Assembly: GCF_040126305.1 (NCBI RefSeq)
Contig: NZ_CP149510.1
Location: 3,421,001-3,485,000, forward strand
DNA length: 64,000 nt
Reading direction: 5' to 3'
From: Pararhizobium sp. A13
GTDB taxonomy: Bacteria > Pseudomonadota > Alphaproteobacteria > Rhizobiales > Rhizobiaceae
Within the stretch, counting starts at the first letter, position 1, and each line of letters starts with the position of its first letter. This document shows positions 47,035 to 55,765 of this stretch, one piece after another. The translations under genes and the position numbers were made by a program. A model generated the notes under the pieces. The model was not told the origin of the DNA. It saw only the letters and a program-made list of their open reading frames with translations, and did no database searches.

Positions 47035-47790
47035 TGGCGAAAATCTGGCGCTTGGTACCGGAGCCGAAATACCGGTTTCGAGCCAAGGGGACGCTCGCTT
47101 GCTTCCCTCGGGTCATCGCTAAAAACTTTCGCGGAATGGCTGGATGGATTTGCTGTCGTTGAAAGCGTGTGGCTTCCCGCTATCGAGCGCGAAGGCACGT
47201 TACGCGTGCTGCGGATGGATTACCTCAAGATTTGTGGGACGATCTCGAAACACGGTTTCACGCGGCTTGGCGACATTGTCGGCAAGATCCGCAAGACTCT
47301 CGCTGGGAATGGTACCGACATTGATGAAGGACAAAGTTATTGGTTATTCCTGAGTTTCAGGAATGGTTCCAGGATAACGTATTCATTGCATCCTCAACCC
47401 AAGTCGCATGGCATCTGAACGAGATTCGCTGGGGCATTTATCAGTATCTTTCATCTGAGTTTCGGCGCGCCTACACACCGACAGTAGTCATACAAGGTGC
47501 GCAAATGTACACGTATGACATTCCCTCACTGATCCTCTTATTAGGTCGATCTACTGGAACCTAATGAATGGTGTTCGCTCGCCTCCGTACTTTCCACGCT
47601 TCACCATAGATCGCCACATGCGCGAATTGTATTAAAATCATTCTGATGCCCCGTCTCTTAAGGCACGCGAGCGGTCGGTAGTAGGTTACGACCGCATTCC
47701 ACCCAAAACGGAAGTCTGTGCCAGCTATCAAGCGTCAGGTTTTCACCACTAGGAGTGTGGCCTTTCGGGCTTTTCAGGCGCGCTCAAGCG
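47035..47790. pseudogene. Low-GC degenerate gene region, unrecognised
   Basis: No intact gene is seen. Frame +1 is open from the ssuB end to about 47416 and reads SSLKTFAEWLDGFAVVESVW, LRVLRMDYLKICGTISKHGF and later NGTDIDEGQSYWLF. Around 47334 the sense appears to move to another frame (KLLVIPEFQEWFQDNVFIAS and NEIRWGIYQYLSSEFRRAYT), which stops at 47564. Both parts look protein-like but no family is recognised. Composition is foreign: 26 of 60 bases at 47341-47400 are G or C, far below the flanks. Bases 47565-47790 hold no coding sense. It is likely a decayed acquired gene. Confidence 0.45.
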
Positions 47791-48975
47791 TCAGACCGAT
47801 TTGAGATAAATCGACGACGGGCTGAAATCCAGCCCCGGAAAGATGGTATTCGTCAGGCTGCCCGGTGAAATATCGAACTGCCGGTAGAGCATCGCGGCGG
47901 CCAGTTCGCGCACGTCGCCGGTCGGCATCAGGTCGCGGCCGTCGAGCAGCCGGTCCTCCGCCAGCCCCGGCCACCGCCCGATCACCTTGCCGCCGTGTAT
48001 ACCGCCGCCCGCGATCACCGCCAGACCACCGGTGCCGTGATCCGTGCCGCCGGAGCCGTTCTCCCGCACCGTCCGCCCGAACTCGGTGATGGCGACGATG
48101 ATCGTGTCCTTCCAGACGGCCGGTGAAAGCGTCTCGCGGATCGTCAGGATCGCCGCGGCAAGATCGGCCGCTGGCGCTCTGAAGGCGGGCTTCTGCCGCG
48201 CATGCGTGTCCCAGCCGGCAATCGAAAAGCTGGCGATCCGATAGTCCTGCATCAGCATCCCCGCGGCCAGGCGGGCGATATCGGCTGTTTTTGCACCGCG
48301 TTTTTCGTCGGCGAAGAGCGTGTCGGTCGAACCGTCGATGACCTCGGCCTCGGCGATCGCCTGCGCGAAGGGCGGATCGTTGCGGTAGAGCCGCTCGAAA
48401 AAGGCGAGCTCGTCGGTTTTCATCGTCAGGTCCGTCTGCGTCGACCAGACATCCACGCGGTTTTCGCCCCTGAGCAACAGCTCCGCGGACGTATTGACGT
48501 CGACCGCCTTTCGGGACGACGGCGACGGAATGGCCGAGAGCGCGCGGTTGAGCCAGCCGGTTTTCTCATCGCCGAGCGCTACGCCGCCGTTCTCCAGCAC
48601 ATCCTGCCCGTCGAAATGGCTGCGCGCATTCCGGTAGGGCGTCGACACGGACTGCACGAAACTCAACTCGCCGCTTTTCCACAGCGGCAGAAGCGCCTGC
48701 GCCTCCGGGTTGAGACCGTAGAAGCCGTCGAGATCGATCAGCCCGTCGTCGGGCGCGACCGCCAGCGTCGGCCGATACAGCCTGAACGCCGGATCGGCAT
48801 AGGGCTGGACCAGGTGCAGCCCGTCCATCGCCCCGCGCAGTACAACGGTCACCAGCCGCTTGTCGCCGGGCGCCGCGGCAAGCGTGAGCGACGTGATCAG
48901 CGGCGCCGCCGCGGCGCAGCAGGCCGATGTCAGGAAAGCCCTGCGGCTGATCGGCATTTTTTGATCCACATCCAT
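47791..48975 (-). CDS. DUF1501 family Tat-exported protein
   Basis: The 394-residue protein has a twin-arginine signal (MPISRRAFLTSACCAAAAPL). It matches DUF1501: LVTVVLRGAMDGLHLVQPYA, DGQDVLENGG, IAGWDTHARQK, and VAITEFGRTVRENGSGGTDH. The last resembles alkaline-phosphatase/sulfatase-fold metal motifs. DUF1501 proteins are nearly always encoded with a DUF1800 protein, as here. The pair is exported and its function is not established. The start overlaps nothing; the upstream partner ends six bases before it. Confidence 0.88.
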   Translation of the reverse strand: MDVDQKMPISRRAFLTSACCAAAAPLITSLTLAAAPGDKRLVTVVLRGAMDGLHLVQPYADPAFRLYRPTLAVAPDDGLIDLDGFYGLNPEAQALLPLWKSGELSFVQSVSTPYRNARSHFDGQDVLENGGVALGDEKTGWLNRALSAIPSPSSRKAVDVNTSAELLLRGENRVDVWSTQTDLTMKTDELAFFERLYRNDPPFAQAIAEAEVIDGSTDTLFADEKRGAKTADIARLAAGMLMQDYRIASFSIAGWDTHARQKPAFRAPAADLAAAILTIRETLSPAVWKDTIIVAITEFGRTVRENGSGGTDHGTGGLAVIAGGGIHGGKVIGRWPGLAEDRLLDGRDLMPTGDVRELAAAMLYRQFDISPGSLTNTIFPGLDFSPSSIYLKSV

Positions 48976-48981
48976 GCCGGC

Positions 48982-50475
48982 TTACCTTCTGTTGAACTCG
49001 GGGGATGCGAGGACGAGGGCCACACCCATCTGTCGTGTCGGCGCCAGCGACACCGTGTCGATCGTGTCCTGCCGCGCTGCGTCGCGCAGTGCCTCGCGCA
49101 GAAAAGCCCGCGGATCGCGATCTGCGCCCAGCCGCGCGGCGGCGAGCCGCGCCCAGGCGATCCGGCCGGCCAGGGGGCCGCCGGCAATCCAGGTCGAAAA
49201 AACGTCATCGAACCCCGCCGGACTGGGCGGCTGCCAGACCGGCTGCCCGAGCCGCTCCACCGCCGGCACGGTCAGAGGATTGTGGCGCAGCCTCAACGCC
49301 GCGGGATCAAAGGGCATGGCATCGCCGCCGCCCGCCATTTGCCGCATGGCGCCCTCCATACCGGCTGTCCCGACAGCCTGCGCCGGCACGTCGGTCGGCA
49401 TTCCGCGATGCTGCATGTCGTCCGCCCCGACCGAAAGGGCGCGCAGGCCGGAGACGATATAGTCGAAGGGCGGCTTGGCCTTTTGCCCCTCTTCCTCCCA
49501 GCTTGCTGGATGACGCAACATCGCCGCGTAAACGGCCGTCAGATCGCCATCCGTGCGCTTCCACGCGACAGTCATCGCCTCCACCACCTCAGGCGGCGGC
49601 GTGTCGGCAATGAAGTGCGCCGCGATCTTGCGGCAGATGTGATTGCGCGTTTCGGGCGCCGCCGCGAGATCCTCGATGAGATCCTCGACATCCGACCGGC
49701 TGCGCACGCGGCCACCATAGGAGCGGCCGAAGACCACTCTTGCACCCGGCTCGGCAATATTGGCCGCGTAGCGCGCCTGATAGGTCTTGCGATCGACCGT
49801 CATTCCGGTCAGCACGAAGGCGGCATTGCGCACATCCGTCTGGGTGTAGCCGCTGCCGGCGCCGAGTGTGTGCAGCTCGAGAAGCTCGCGCCCCAGGTTC
49901 TCGTTCAGCCCCTTCTGGCGTTTCCGGCCCTGTGGCGAATTCGGCCCGATGGATTTCACCTGGTCGAGATAGATCAGCATGGCGGGGTGCAGGACGGCCG
50001 CCTTGGCAAGATCGGCAAACCGTCCCGCCACATGGGGCCTGATGGCTTCGGCCTCGTAAAGCGGCACGATCAGCCGCATGAAGTATTCCTTGCGCGCGCT
50101 GACGCTGAAATGGTTCAGCCAGAAGCCGGCAAGGCGCTCATTGAAGCCGTAGGGCGAAAGCACCGACTGGATGAACCGCGCATGCTCCTCCACTGTGAGG
50201 AGATTGACGAACGCGATGTTGAAGCGGACGCGGTTCAGGCGCTTCGTCTCGGTGTCGGCCCTTTTGCCGGCGTGCTTCAGAAGGGCGAGCTGCGCCGTGG
50301 TTTCGGCGATGCGGTCCTTGGCGGCAAGCGGCCCGCCATCCGGGAAGCTGAGCTTTTCCCGCCGCGCCGCATCGAGCTGCCCCAGCATCTCCTCGACGCT
50401 CTCGGGCGGCGCCTGGCCGGGCCTGAACCCGGTGCCGAACCGCAATGCCGCCATGGTGGAAAACGCCAGTACCAT
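48982..50475 (-). CDS. DUF1800 family protein
   Basis: The 497-residue protein matches DUF1800: ERLAGFWLNHFSVSARK, NLGRELLELHTLGAGSGYTQ, VLTGMTVDR, and RRPTP-like C-terminal helices ending VALVLASPEFNRR. It is the standard partner of DUF1501. I start it at the ATG before VLAFSTMAAL, preceded by GGGGAAGG. No obvious signal peptide follows, so it may be exported together with its Tat-dependent partner (inference). It lies first in the two-gene operon. Confidence 0.87.
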   Translation of the reverse strand: MVLAFSTMAALRFGTGFRPGQAPPESVEEMLGQLDAARREKLSFPDGGPLAAKDRIAETTAQLALLKHAGKRADTETKRLNRVRFNIAFVNLLTVEEHARFIQSVLSPYGFNERLAGFWLNHFSVSARKEYFMRLIVPLYEAEAIRPHVAGRFADLAKAAVLHPAMLIYLDQVKSIGPNSPQGRKRQKGLNENLGRELLELHTLGAGSGYTQTDVRNAAFVLTGMTVDRKTYQARYAANIAEPGARVVFGRSYGGRVRSRSDVEDLIEDLAAAPETRNHICRKIAAHFIADTPPPEVVEAMTVAWKRTDGDLTAVYAAMLRHPASWEEEGQKAKPPFDYIVSGLRALSVGADDMQHRGMPTDVPAQAVGTAGMEGAMRQMAGGGDAMPFDPAALRLRHNPLTVPAVERLGQPVWQPPSPAGFDDVFSTWIAGGPLAGRIAWARLAAARLGADRDPRAFLREALRDAARQDTIDTVSLAPTRQMGVALVLASPEFNRR

Positions 50476-50548
50476 CAAACCTTCCCCTGCCGATCGGCCT
50501 ACCGCTACGGCACGCTTGTGGCGAATCTGCGGGCGGCCCCGCCCAAAT

Positions 50549-50766
50549 TCACCCCTTGTACACAAACGTCGCGCCGCCGGCGATCAGGCAAAAGCCGATC
50601 GCATGGTTCCAGGTCAGGGTTTCCTTCAGCCAGAACACCGAGAAGGCGGCAAAAACGACGAGCGTGATCACCTCGTGCATCGTTTTCAGCTGCGCCGCGG
50701 AATGGACCTGGTTGGCGATCCGGGCCTGCAGCCGCGCGCCCCCGATGCGGCTGTCGCCATGGTGTC
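50549..50766 (-). pseudogene. Remnant of a DUF486 (DMT-like) membrane protein gene
   Basis: The minus strand reads NQVHSAAQLKTMHEVITLVV, then FWLKETLTWNHAIGFCLIAG and a final VYKG before TGA at 50549. This is the C-terminal half of the ~110-residue DUF486 family. Upstream the frame meets a TGA, and the expected EYCL..PANRIG part appears only as broken pieces in other frames. The first two helices are missing because uvrB begins 90 bases further on. Confidence 0.65.
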
Positions 50767-50853
50767 AGAAACTGGCAGTAGCCGGCCTATCCGTTGCCTT
50801 TTTGTACTCATCGCCCCCTTCCCTTTCCGGCGGACTCTCTCCATATTCCGGCC

Positions 50854-53800
50854 ATGGCAAAATCTCCGAAGAAATCCCCCGCCTCGAATGGTTTCGAGGA
50901 AGCCCCGCAATCGTCCTTCGAAGGCGCGCCGCTGTCGTCGAACGTCGCCGACTGGGCCGAAGAGCTGCAGCGCATGGCCGAGGCCGAGACGATCGAGACC
51001 CGCCACGACGTCGCCTCGAAGGCCGGCAAACACCGCAAGAAAGTCGAGATCGCCGCGTCGAAGTCCGCGCGGGGAACGTCGATGGGCGGCACCTCCGATC
51101 CGAAGACCCGCGCCGCCGCCGGCCTCAATCCGGTCGCCGGCATGGACACGTCGCTGGAAGATGCAGAAGCGTTGGCCACCGGCGGCGTCACCGCCACGGT
51201 CGAGGCCCTCTCGGCCCTGATCGAATCCGGCAACCCCCTGTTCAAGGATGGCAAGCTGTGGACGCCGCACCGGCCGGCCCGGCCGGAGAAATCCGAGGGT
51301 GGCATCCAGATCGTCATGAAATCCGACTACGAGCCCGCCGGCGACCAACCGACCGCCATCAAGGACCTCGTCGAAGGCCTCGACAACCAGGACCGCACCC
51401 AGGTGCTGCTCGGCGTCACCGGCTCGGGCAAGACCTTCACTATGGCCAAGGTGATCGAGGCGACCCAGCGCCCCGCCGTCATCCTGGCGCCGAACAAGAC
51501 CTTGGCGGCGCAGCTCTATTCCGAGTTCAAGAACTTCTTCCCCGACAACGCCGTCGAATATTTCGTCTCCTACTACGACTACTACCAGCCGGAAGCCTAT
51601 GTGCCGCGCTCCGATACCTTCATCGAGAAGGAGAGCTCGATCAACGAGCAGATCGACCGCATGCGCCACTCGGCCACCCGCTCGCTGATCGAGCGCGACG
51701 ACGTCATCATCGTCGCCTCGGTCTCCTGCATCTACGGTATCGGCTCGGTCGAGACCTACACCGCCATGACCTTCCAGATGACGGTCGGCGACACGCTCGA
51801 CCAGCGGCAATTGCTCGCCGACCTCGTCGCCCAGCAATACAAGCGCCGCGACATGGACTTTCAGCGCGGCAGTTTCCGTGTGAGGGGCGACACCATCGAG
51901 ATCTTCCCGGCCCACCTGGAAGACGCAGCCTGGCGCATCTCGATGTTCGGCGACGAGATCGACGCGATCACCGAGTTCGATCCCTTGACCGGCCAGAAAA
52001 CCGACGACCTGAAATCGGTGAAGATCTACGCCAATTCCCACTATGTCACGCCGCGCCCGACGCTCAACCAGGCGATCAAGTCGATCAAGGAGGAGCTGAA
52101 ACTGCGCCTCGCCGAACTGGAAAAGGGCGGCCGCCTCTTGGAAGCCCAGCGGCTGGAGCAGCGCACCCGCTACGACATCGAGATGCTGGAGGCGACCGGC
52201 TCCTGCGCTGGCATCGAGAACTATTCGCGCTACCTGACCGGCCGCCAGCCCGGCGAGCCGCCGCCGACTTTGTTCGAATACATCCCCGACAACGCCCTTT
52301 TGTTCATCGACGAAAGCCACGTCTCGGTCAGCCAGATCGGAGGCATGTACCGGGGCGACTTTCGCCGCAAGGCGACGCTGGCCGAATACGGTTTTCGCCT
52401 GCCCTCCTGCATGGACAACCGCCCGCTGCGCTTCGAGGAATGGGACGCCATGCGCCCCGACACCATCGCCGTCTCCGCCACCCCGGCCGCCTGGGAACTG
52501 GAACAGTCCGGCGGCGTCTTCGCCGAACAGGTCATTCGCCCGACCGGACTCATCGATCCCCCAGTGGAGGTGCGATCGGCCAAAACCCAGGTCGACGACG
52601 TGCTCGGCGAGATCCGCGAGACCGCCGCTGCCGGCTACCGCACCCTCGTCACCGTGCTCACCAAGCGCATGGCCGAGGACCTCACCGAATATCTGCACGA
52701 GCAGGGTGTTCGCGTCCGCTACATGCATTCCGACATCGACACGCTGGAGCGCATCGAGATCATCCGCGACTTACGCTTGGGTGCTTTCGACGTGCTGGTC
52801 GGCATCAACCTCTTGCGCGAGGGCCTCGACATCCCCGAATGCGGCTTCGTCGCCATCCTCGACGCCGACAAGGAAGGTTTTCTGCGCTCCGAAACCTCGC
52901 TGGTGCAGACGATCGGCCGCGCCGCAAGAAACGTCGACGGCAAGGTCATCCTCTATGCCGACACGGTCACCGGCTCGATGAGCCGCGCCATGGAGGAAAC
53001 CGCGCGGCGGCGCGAAAAGCAGATGGCCTATAACGAGGCCAACGGCATCACCCCGGAATCAGTCAAGGCGAAGATCTCCGACATTCTCGATTCCGTCTAC
53101 GAGAAGGACCATGTCCGCGCCGACATCGGCATCAAGGGCGTCAAGGGCGGCCTCACCGACATGGTCGGCAACAACCTCGCCGCCCATCTCGAAGCGCTGG
53201 AAAAACAGATGCGCAACGCCGCCGCCGACCTCGACTTCGAAACCGCCGCCCGCCTGCGCGACGAGATCAAGCGCCTCAAAGCCGCCGAACTCGCCGTCAT
53301 GGACGACCCGATGGCCCGGCAAGAGGCGAGGAGCGCCGAAGGCGCGACCGGGAACGCAAGAAATCCGGCCAGGGCAATGGAGGGCACCTCACCTTCTCCC
53401 CGTTCACGGGGAGAAGGTGGCCCGAAGGGCCGGATAAGGGGCGATGCGGCAAACACGGGCCCAATCTCCCCCCTTAAGGGGGAGATGTCGGCAGAGCCGA
53501 CAGAGGGGGGTGCCCCCTCGAACTCCCAGTCCGCCGCCACACCCCCCTCTGACCCTTCGGGCCATCTCCCCCTCAAGGGGGGAGATCAACCCGGCCGCTC
53601 CCTCTTCACCAAACCCAGCCTCGACGACATGGGCCCGGGCACCGACATGACCCGCCCGGCCCGCTCGCTGTTCCGCAAGAACGACCTCGACGAAATGACC
53701 GTCGGCCGCACCGAAAAGCCGCTCAACACCCGCGGCAAGCTGCCGGAAAAACCGGTGCTGCGAAGCCCTTCCACTCCCCTCGTGGGAGAGGATAGTTCGC

Positions 53801-53961
53801 CCCAAGAGGCGAAGCCGATTGGCACGGCGAACTTGGTGAGGGGGTCCGACGACCCCAAACCCTTCCTGCGCGCAAAGGCCGGCGTCGGCTCCTATGAGGA
53901 TGCGGGCGATGTGAAGCGGCAGAAGAAGACGAAGGGGAAGACCGGGCGGCCGGGGCGGTAA
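50854..53961 (+). CDS. uvrB: UvrABC system protein B with long N- and C-terminal extensions
   Basis: UvrB is the damage-verifying helicase of nucleotide excision repair. The 1035-residue product is much longer than the usual ~670-720. Residues 1-~155 are an extension. The helicase core runs from [13 protein letters not shown] with Walker A GVTGSGKT at 187-194, the beta-hairpin sequence [19 protein letters not shown], and motif [10 protein letters not shown]. The UVR (UvrC-binding) domain is [20 protein letters not shown] near 780-805. The remaining ~225 residues are low-complexity and partly encoded by palindromic repeats (see 53388-53850), ending in a basic [15 protein letters not shown]. 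The start at MAKSPKKSP is the first Met after the DUF486 remnant. Confidence 0.95.
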   Translation: MAKSPKKSPASNGFEEAPQSSFEGAPLSSNVADWAEELQRMAEAETIETRHDVASKAGKHRKKVEIAASKSARGTSMGGTSDPKTRAAAGLNPVAGMDTSLEDAEALATGGVTATVEALSALIESGNPLFKDGKLWTPHRPARPEKSEGGIQIVMKSDYEPAGDQPTAIKDLVEGLDNQDRTQVLLGVTGSGKTFTMAKVIEATQRPAVILAPNKTLAAQLYSEFKNFFPDNAVEYFVSYYDYYQPEAYVPRSDTFIEKESSINEQIDRMRHSATRSLIERDDVIIVASVSCIYGIGSVETYTAMTFQMTVGDTLDQRQLLADLVAQQYKRRDMDFQRGSFRVRGDTIEIFPAHLEDAAWRISMFGDEIDAITEFDPLTGQKTDDLKSVKIYANSHYVTPRPTLNQAIKSIKEELKLRLAELEKGGRLLEAQRLEQRTRYDIEMLEATGSCAGIENYSRYLTGRQPGEPPPTLFEYIPDNALLFIDESHVSVSQIGGMYRGDFRRKATLAEYGFRLPSCMDNRPLRFEEWDAMRPDTIAVSATPAAWELEQSGGVFAEQVIRPTGLIDPPVEVRSAKTQVDDVLGEIRETAAAGYRTLVTVLTKRMAEDLTEYLHEQGVRVRYMHSDIDTLERIEIIRDLRLGAFDVLVGINLLREGLDIPECGFVAILDADKEGFLRSETSLVQTIGRAARNVDGKVILYADTVTGSMSRAMEETARRREKQMAYNEANGITPESVKAKISDILDSVYEKDHVRADIGIKGVKGGLTDMVGNNLAAHLEALEKQMRNAAADLDFETAARLRDEIKRLKAAELAVMDDPMARQEARSAEGATGNARNPARAMEGTSPSPRSRGEGGPKGRIRGDAANTGPISPLKGEMSAEPTEGGAPSNSQSAATPPSDPSGHLPLKGGDQPGRSLFTKPSLDDMGPGTDMTRPARSLFRKNDLDEMTVGRTEKPLNTRGKLPEKPVLRSPSTPLVGEDSSPQEAKPIGTANLVRGSDDPKPFLRAKAGVGSYEDAGDVKRQKKTKGKTGRPGR
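53388..53441. repeat. Palindromic mosaic repeat A inside uvrB
   Basis: ACCTTCTCCCCGT and ACGGGGAGAAGGT are perfect 13-base arms with loop TC (53391-53418). GGCCC-GAA-GGGCC (53419-53431) and CGGATAAGGGG follow. This is the style of short intergenic mosaic elements common in Rhizobiaceae, here translated in frame. Confidence 0.85.
53464..53586. repeat. Paired mosaic repeats B and C inside uvrB, in inverted orientation
   Basis: Element B contains ATCTCCCCCC-TTAA-GGGGGAGAT, GTCGGC-AGA-GCCGAC, then AGAGGGGGGT (53464-53511). Element C is ACCCCCCTCTGACCC, TTCGGG, then a second ATCTCCCCC...GGGGGGAGAT (53541-53586). B and C face each other, so the whole 123 bases can fold as one large hairpin. Confidence 0.85.
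53771..53850. repeat. Mosaic repeat D inside uvrB
   Basis: CTCCC-CTCGT-GGGAG (53774-53788), then AGTTCGCC (53794-53801) facing GGCGAACT (53826-53833), then GGTGAGGGGGTC. This resembles common rhizobial intergenic elements and is also read in frame. Confidence 0.6.
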
Positions 53962-54116
53962 TATCAGCACGAATTTGACGCCTTCCGCCGCGACCGGGAA
54001 CGGATCGACCCGCCCGGCCCCGCATCCAACGGGTCGCCCCACTGAACGCCACCAGCCGCCGGGCGACGCCGCACCACCTTCCCGGGCGATCATTGATGAA
54101 GGCAGACGCTTCCCCA

Positions 54117-54261
54117 CCCTCCGTCATTCCTGTGCCTGTCACAGGAATCCAGTGCGCCGTGTCCACGGCGCGCAAGACTCTTCAAACGGCGTTGCATGGG
54201 TTCTCTCACGGCGGACGCGCCGTGGCTGGATTCTTGTGACAAGCACAGGAATGACGGAGGG
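54117..54261. repeat. 145-bp imperfect palindromic element between uvrB and the J-domain gene
   Basis: The left arm starts CCCTCCGTCATTCCTGTGC and continues TGTCACAGGAATCCAG. The right arm is its near-exact reverse complement, ending GCACAGGAATGACGGAGGG. Inner parts (CGCCGTG and CACGGCG) also pair. Arms of about 45 bases with few mismatches make it an interspersed palindromic repeat of rhizobial type. The convergent genes on both sides fit a transcription-end location. The flanks (53962-54116 and 54262-54324) show no gene. Confidence 0.8.
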
Positions 54262-54324
54262 TTGGGGCACGCGCACGAAAACAGAACCGGCCGTGCAAGG
54301 AGCAGAAACAACCGCAAAAACGCC

Positions 54325-54909
54325 CTACTCCGCCGCCTTCACCTCCGGCAGCAGCTCCAGCTCATACGAATAACCCTCCAGCATCGTATAGGCCTGCTCG
54401 ATCGCCTCGATCTGGCTTTCGGCATTGCGGATGGCGTCGGCGATCGATTGCGAGCGGGTGCGCAGCATCGAGCCGAGCACGTCGGCGGCGGGGCGGCGGC
54501 CGAGGCGGTCGATATGCTGGCGGACGCGGGCGCGGTGACGTTCGAGCTCGAGGATATGGAAGCGGCTCTTGACGATGTCGTCGGACAGCTTGCGGCGCAT
54601 GGCGGCGAGCGGGTCGAAGCTGCCGGGCTCGCGCTCGTCGAGGATGAACTCGTTGACCAGCGTTTCCAGCATCAGGATGCCCTTCAGGTCGCGCGGGTCG
54701 GCAAGCTGCGGGTCGTAGCCGGTATTGTCATAGACCTTGCGGCGCACCGGGTCCTTCAGCAGGTCGTAGCAGGCCTGCAGCCGGCCGAACTCCTCCGTGT
54801 CGCCGCCGCTGTCCGGATGGGCCGTCTTCGCCGCCTTGCGATAGGCCGTCTTGATCGCATCGCCATCGGCATCGCGTTCAAGTCCGAGCGTTTCATAAGG
54901 ATCGATCAC
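54325..54909 (-). CDS. J-domain (DnaJ-like) protein
   Basis: The 194-residue protein begins with a J domain: DPYETLGLERDADGDAIKTA, YRKAAKTAHPD with the HPD motif that stimulates DnaK, then FGRLQACYDLLKDPVRRKVY. A ~130-residue helical C-terminal region of unknown role follows, with no zinc-finger or DnaJ C-terminal domain. I favour the GTG start at 54909 because GAGGTGG sits just ahead; an ATG at 54939 would add ten residues. It is convergent with uvrB. Confidence 0.85.
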   Translation of the reverse strand: MIDPYETLGLERDADGDAIKTAYRKAAKTAHPDSGGDTEEFGRLQACYDLLKDPVRRKVYDNTGYDPQLADPRDLKGILMLETLVNEFILDEREPGSFDPLAAMRRKLSDDIVKSRFHILELERHRARVRQHIDRLGRRPAADVLGSMLRTRSQSIADAIRNAESQIEAIEQAYTMLEGYSYELELLPEVKAAE

Positions 54910-55406
54910 CAAGCCACCTCGTCGTCCAGAATCCGTCATTCCCGCCCTAACGGTTCGCGGCCCGGGCTTCAAGCCCGAATGCCGCCCGTCGGCCGCCTCT
55001 TCTTCGGCTGCCCCTCTTCGCCCATGGTCGGGACGAAATTGTGGAGACAAGAGGGCGGCGGGGGGTTTTCCCCGGCCAGCTGTGCCATTGCGGCACAGGA
55101 CGCAACCTCTGGCGAATACTCCGGGGCGAGGACAGCATGCGGTTGAAATATCGGGGATTAATCGCTTGCTATTTTCACGAATTGCTGCCAATTATTTCAA
55201 CGTTCGGGCGTTTGCATCCCGGAGACTGGACTGGCTGTATGGTCCCGGAGCAATCCGGGCGTGCCGAAACGGCACTGTAGGCGTTCTTTCCCCGTTATCG
55301 ACTTCACCGACTGGCTTTTCGGAACAAAGACAAAACCGGAAAGAAAAAAGGTCTCCACCCTGGCAGGGGTGAAGGCACATCATCAAGGGAAATAAGGACT
55401 TCTCCC
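54910..55406. other. Upstream regions of the J-domain and cold-shock genes
   Basis: No gene is supported. The left part is GC-rich with a repeat-like CGGGCTTCAAGCCCG. A 7-bp hairpin (CTGTGCC-ATTG-CGGCACAG) lies near 55079. The A/T-rich stretch 55160-55200 may hold a promoter. A long leader would be normal for cspA-type genes. A short CACCC/GGGGTG hairpin lies at about 55356-55373, just ahead of the GGAAATAAGGA ribosome-binding area. Confidence 0.4.
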
Positions 55407-55619
55407 ATGGCCACCAAGGGCACCGTAAAATTCTTCAACCAGGACAAGGGTTTTGGTTTCATCACGCCGGAAGGCGGCGCCAAGGACGTGTTCGTCCACA
55501 TCTCGGCGTTGCAGGCCGCTGGTCTCCAGACCCTGAAGGACGGCCAGCAGGTCACCTTCGACACCGAGCCGGATCGCATGGGCAAGGGCCCCAAGGCCGT
55601 CAACATCCAGGCTGCCTAA
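55407..55619 (+). CDS. cspA: Cold-shock domain protein, CspA family
   Basis: The 70-residue nucleic-acid chaperone has the RNP1 motif KGFGFI and RNP2 motif VFVHIS in a single cold-shock domain, normal for the family. It binds single-stranded RNA/DNA and melts structure. ATAAGGACTTCTCCC precedes the ATG and a perfect terminator follows, so it is monocistronic. The gene symbol marks family membership; alphaproteobacteria have several copies. Confidence 0.93.
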   Translation: MATKGTVKFFNQDKGFGFITPEGGAKDVFVHISALQAAGLQTLKDGQQVTFDTEPDRMGKGPKAVNIQAA

Positions 55620-55652
55620 GCCGGATTTGATCGCTTTGCGATGACTGAATTG

Positions 55653-55681
55653 ACGGCGTCCTTCGGGGCGCCGTTTTTTTT
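55653..55681 (+). terminator. Rho-independent terminator of the cold-shock gene
   Basis: ACGGCG(TCC) and (GGG)CGCCGT form a stem around TTCG, followed by eight T. Confidence 0.93.
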
Positions 55682-55765
55682 GTTGCGCACATTATCCCCG
55701 GGACGAAAAGCTGTACGATGATCGACTGGATGTACAGGCATTGCCAATGCGTTTTTTTGGGAGCC

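Noticed and set aside
48202..50667. 821-residue plus-strand frame over the DUF1501/DUF1800 genes
   Set aside because: It is antisense to two recognised proteins; His/Arg-rich content and lack of a ribosome-binding site mark it as a shadow.
50686..52728. 680-residue open frame opposite uvrB
   Set aside because: It is fully antisense to a clear uvrB with no family resemblance and Gly/Val/Asp-rich shadow composition.
53385..53590. CRISPR-like short repeats in the uvrB tail
   Set aside because: The repeats are palindromic, differently oriented and without regular spacers; they are mosaic elements, not an array.
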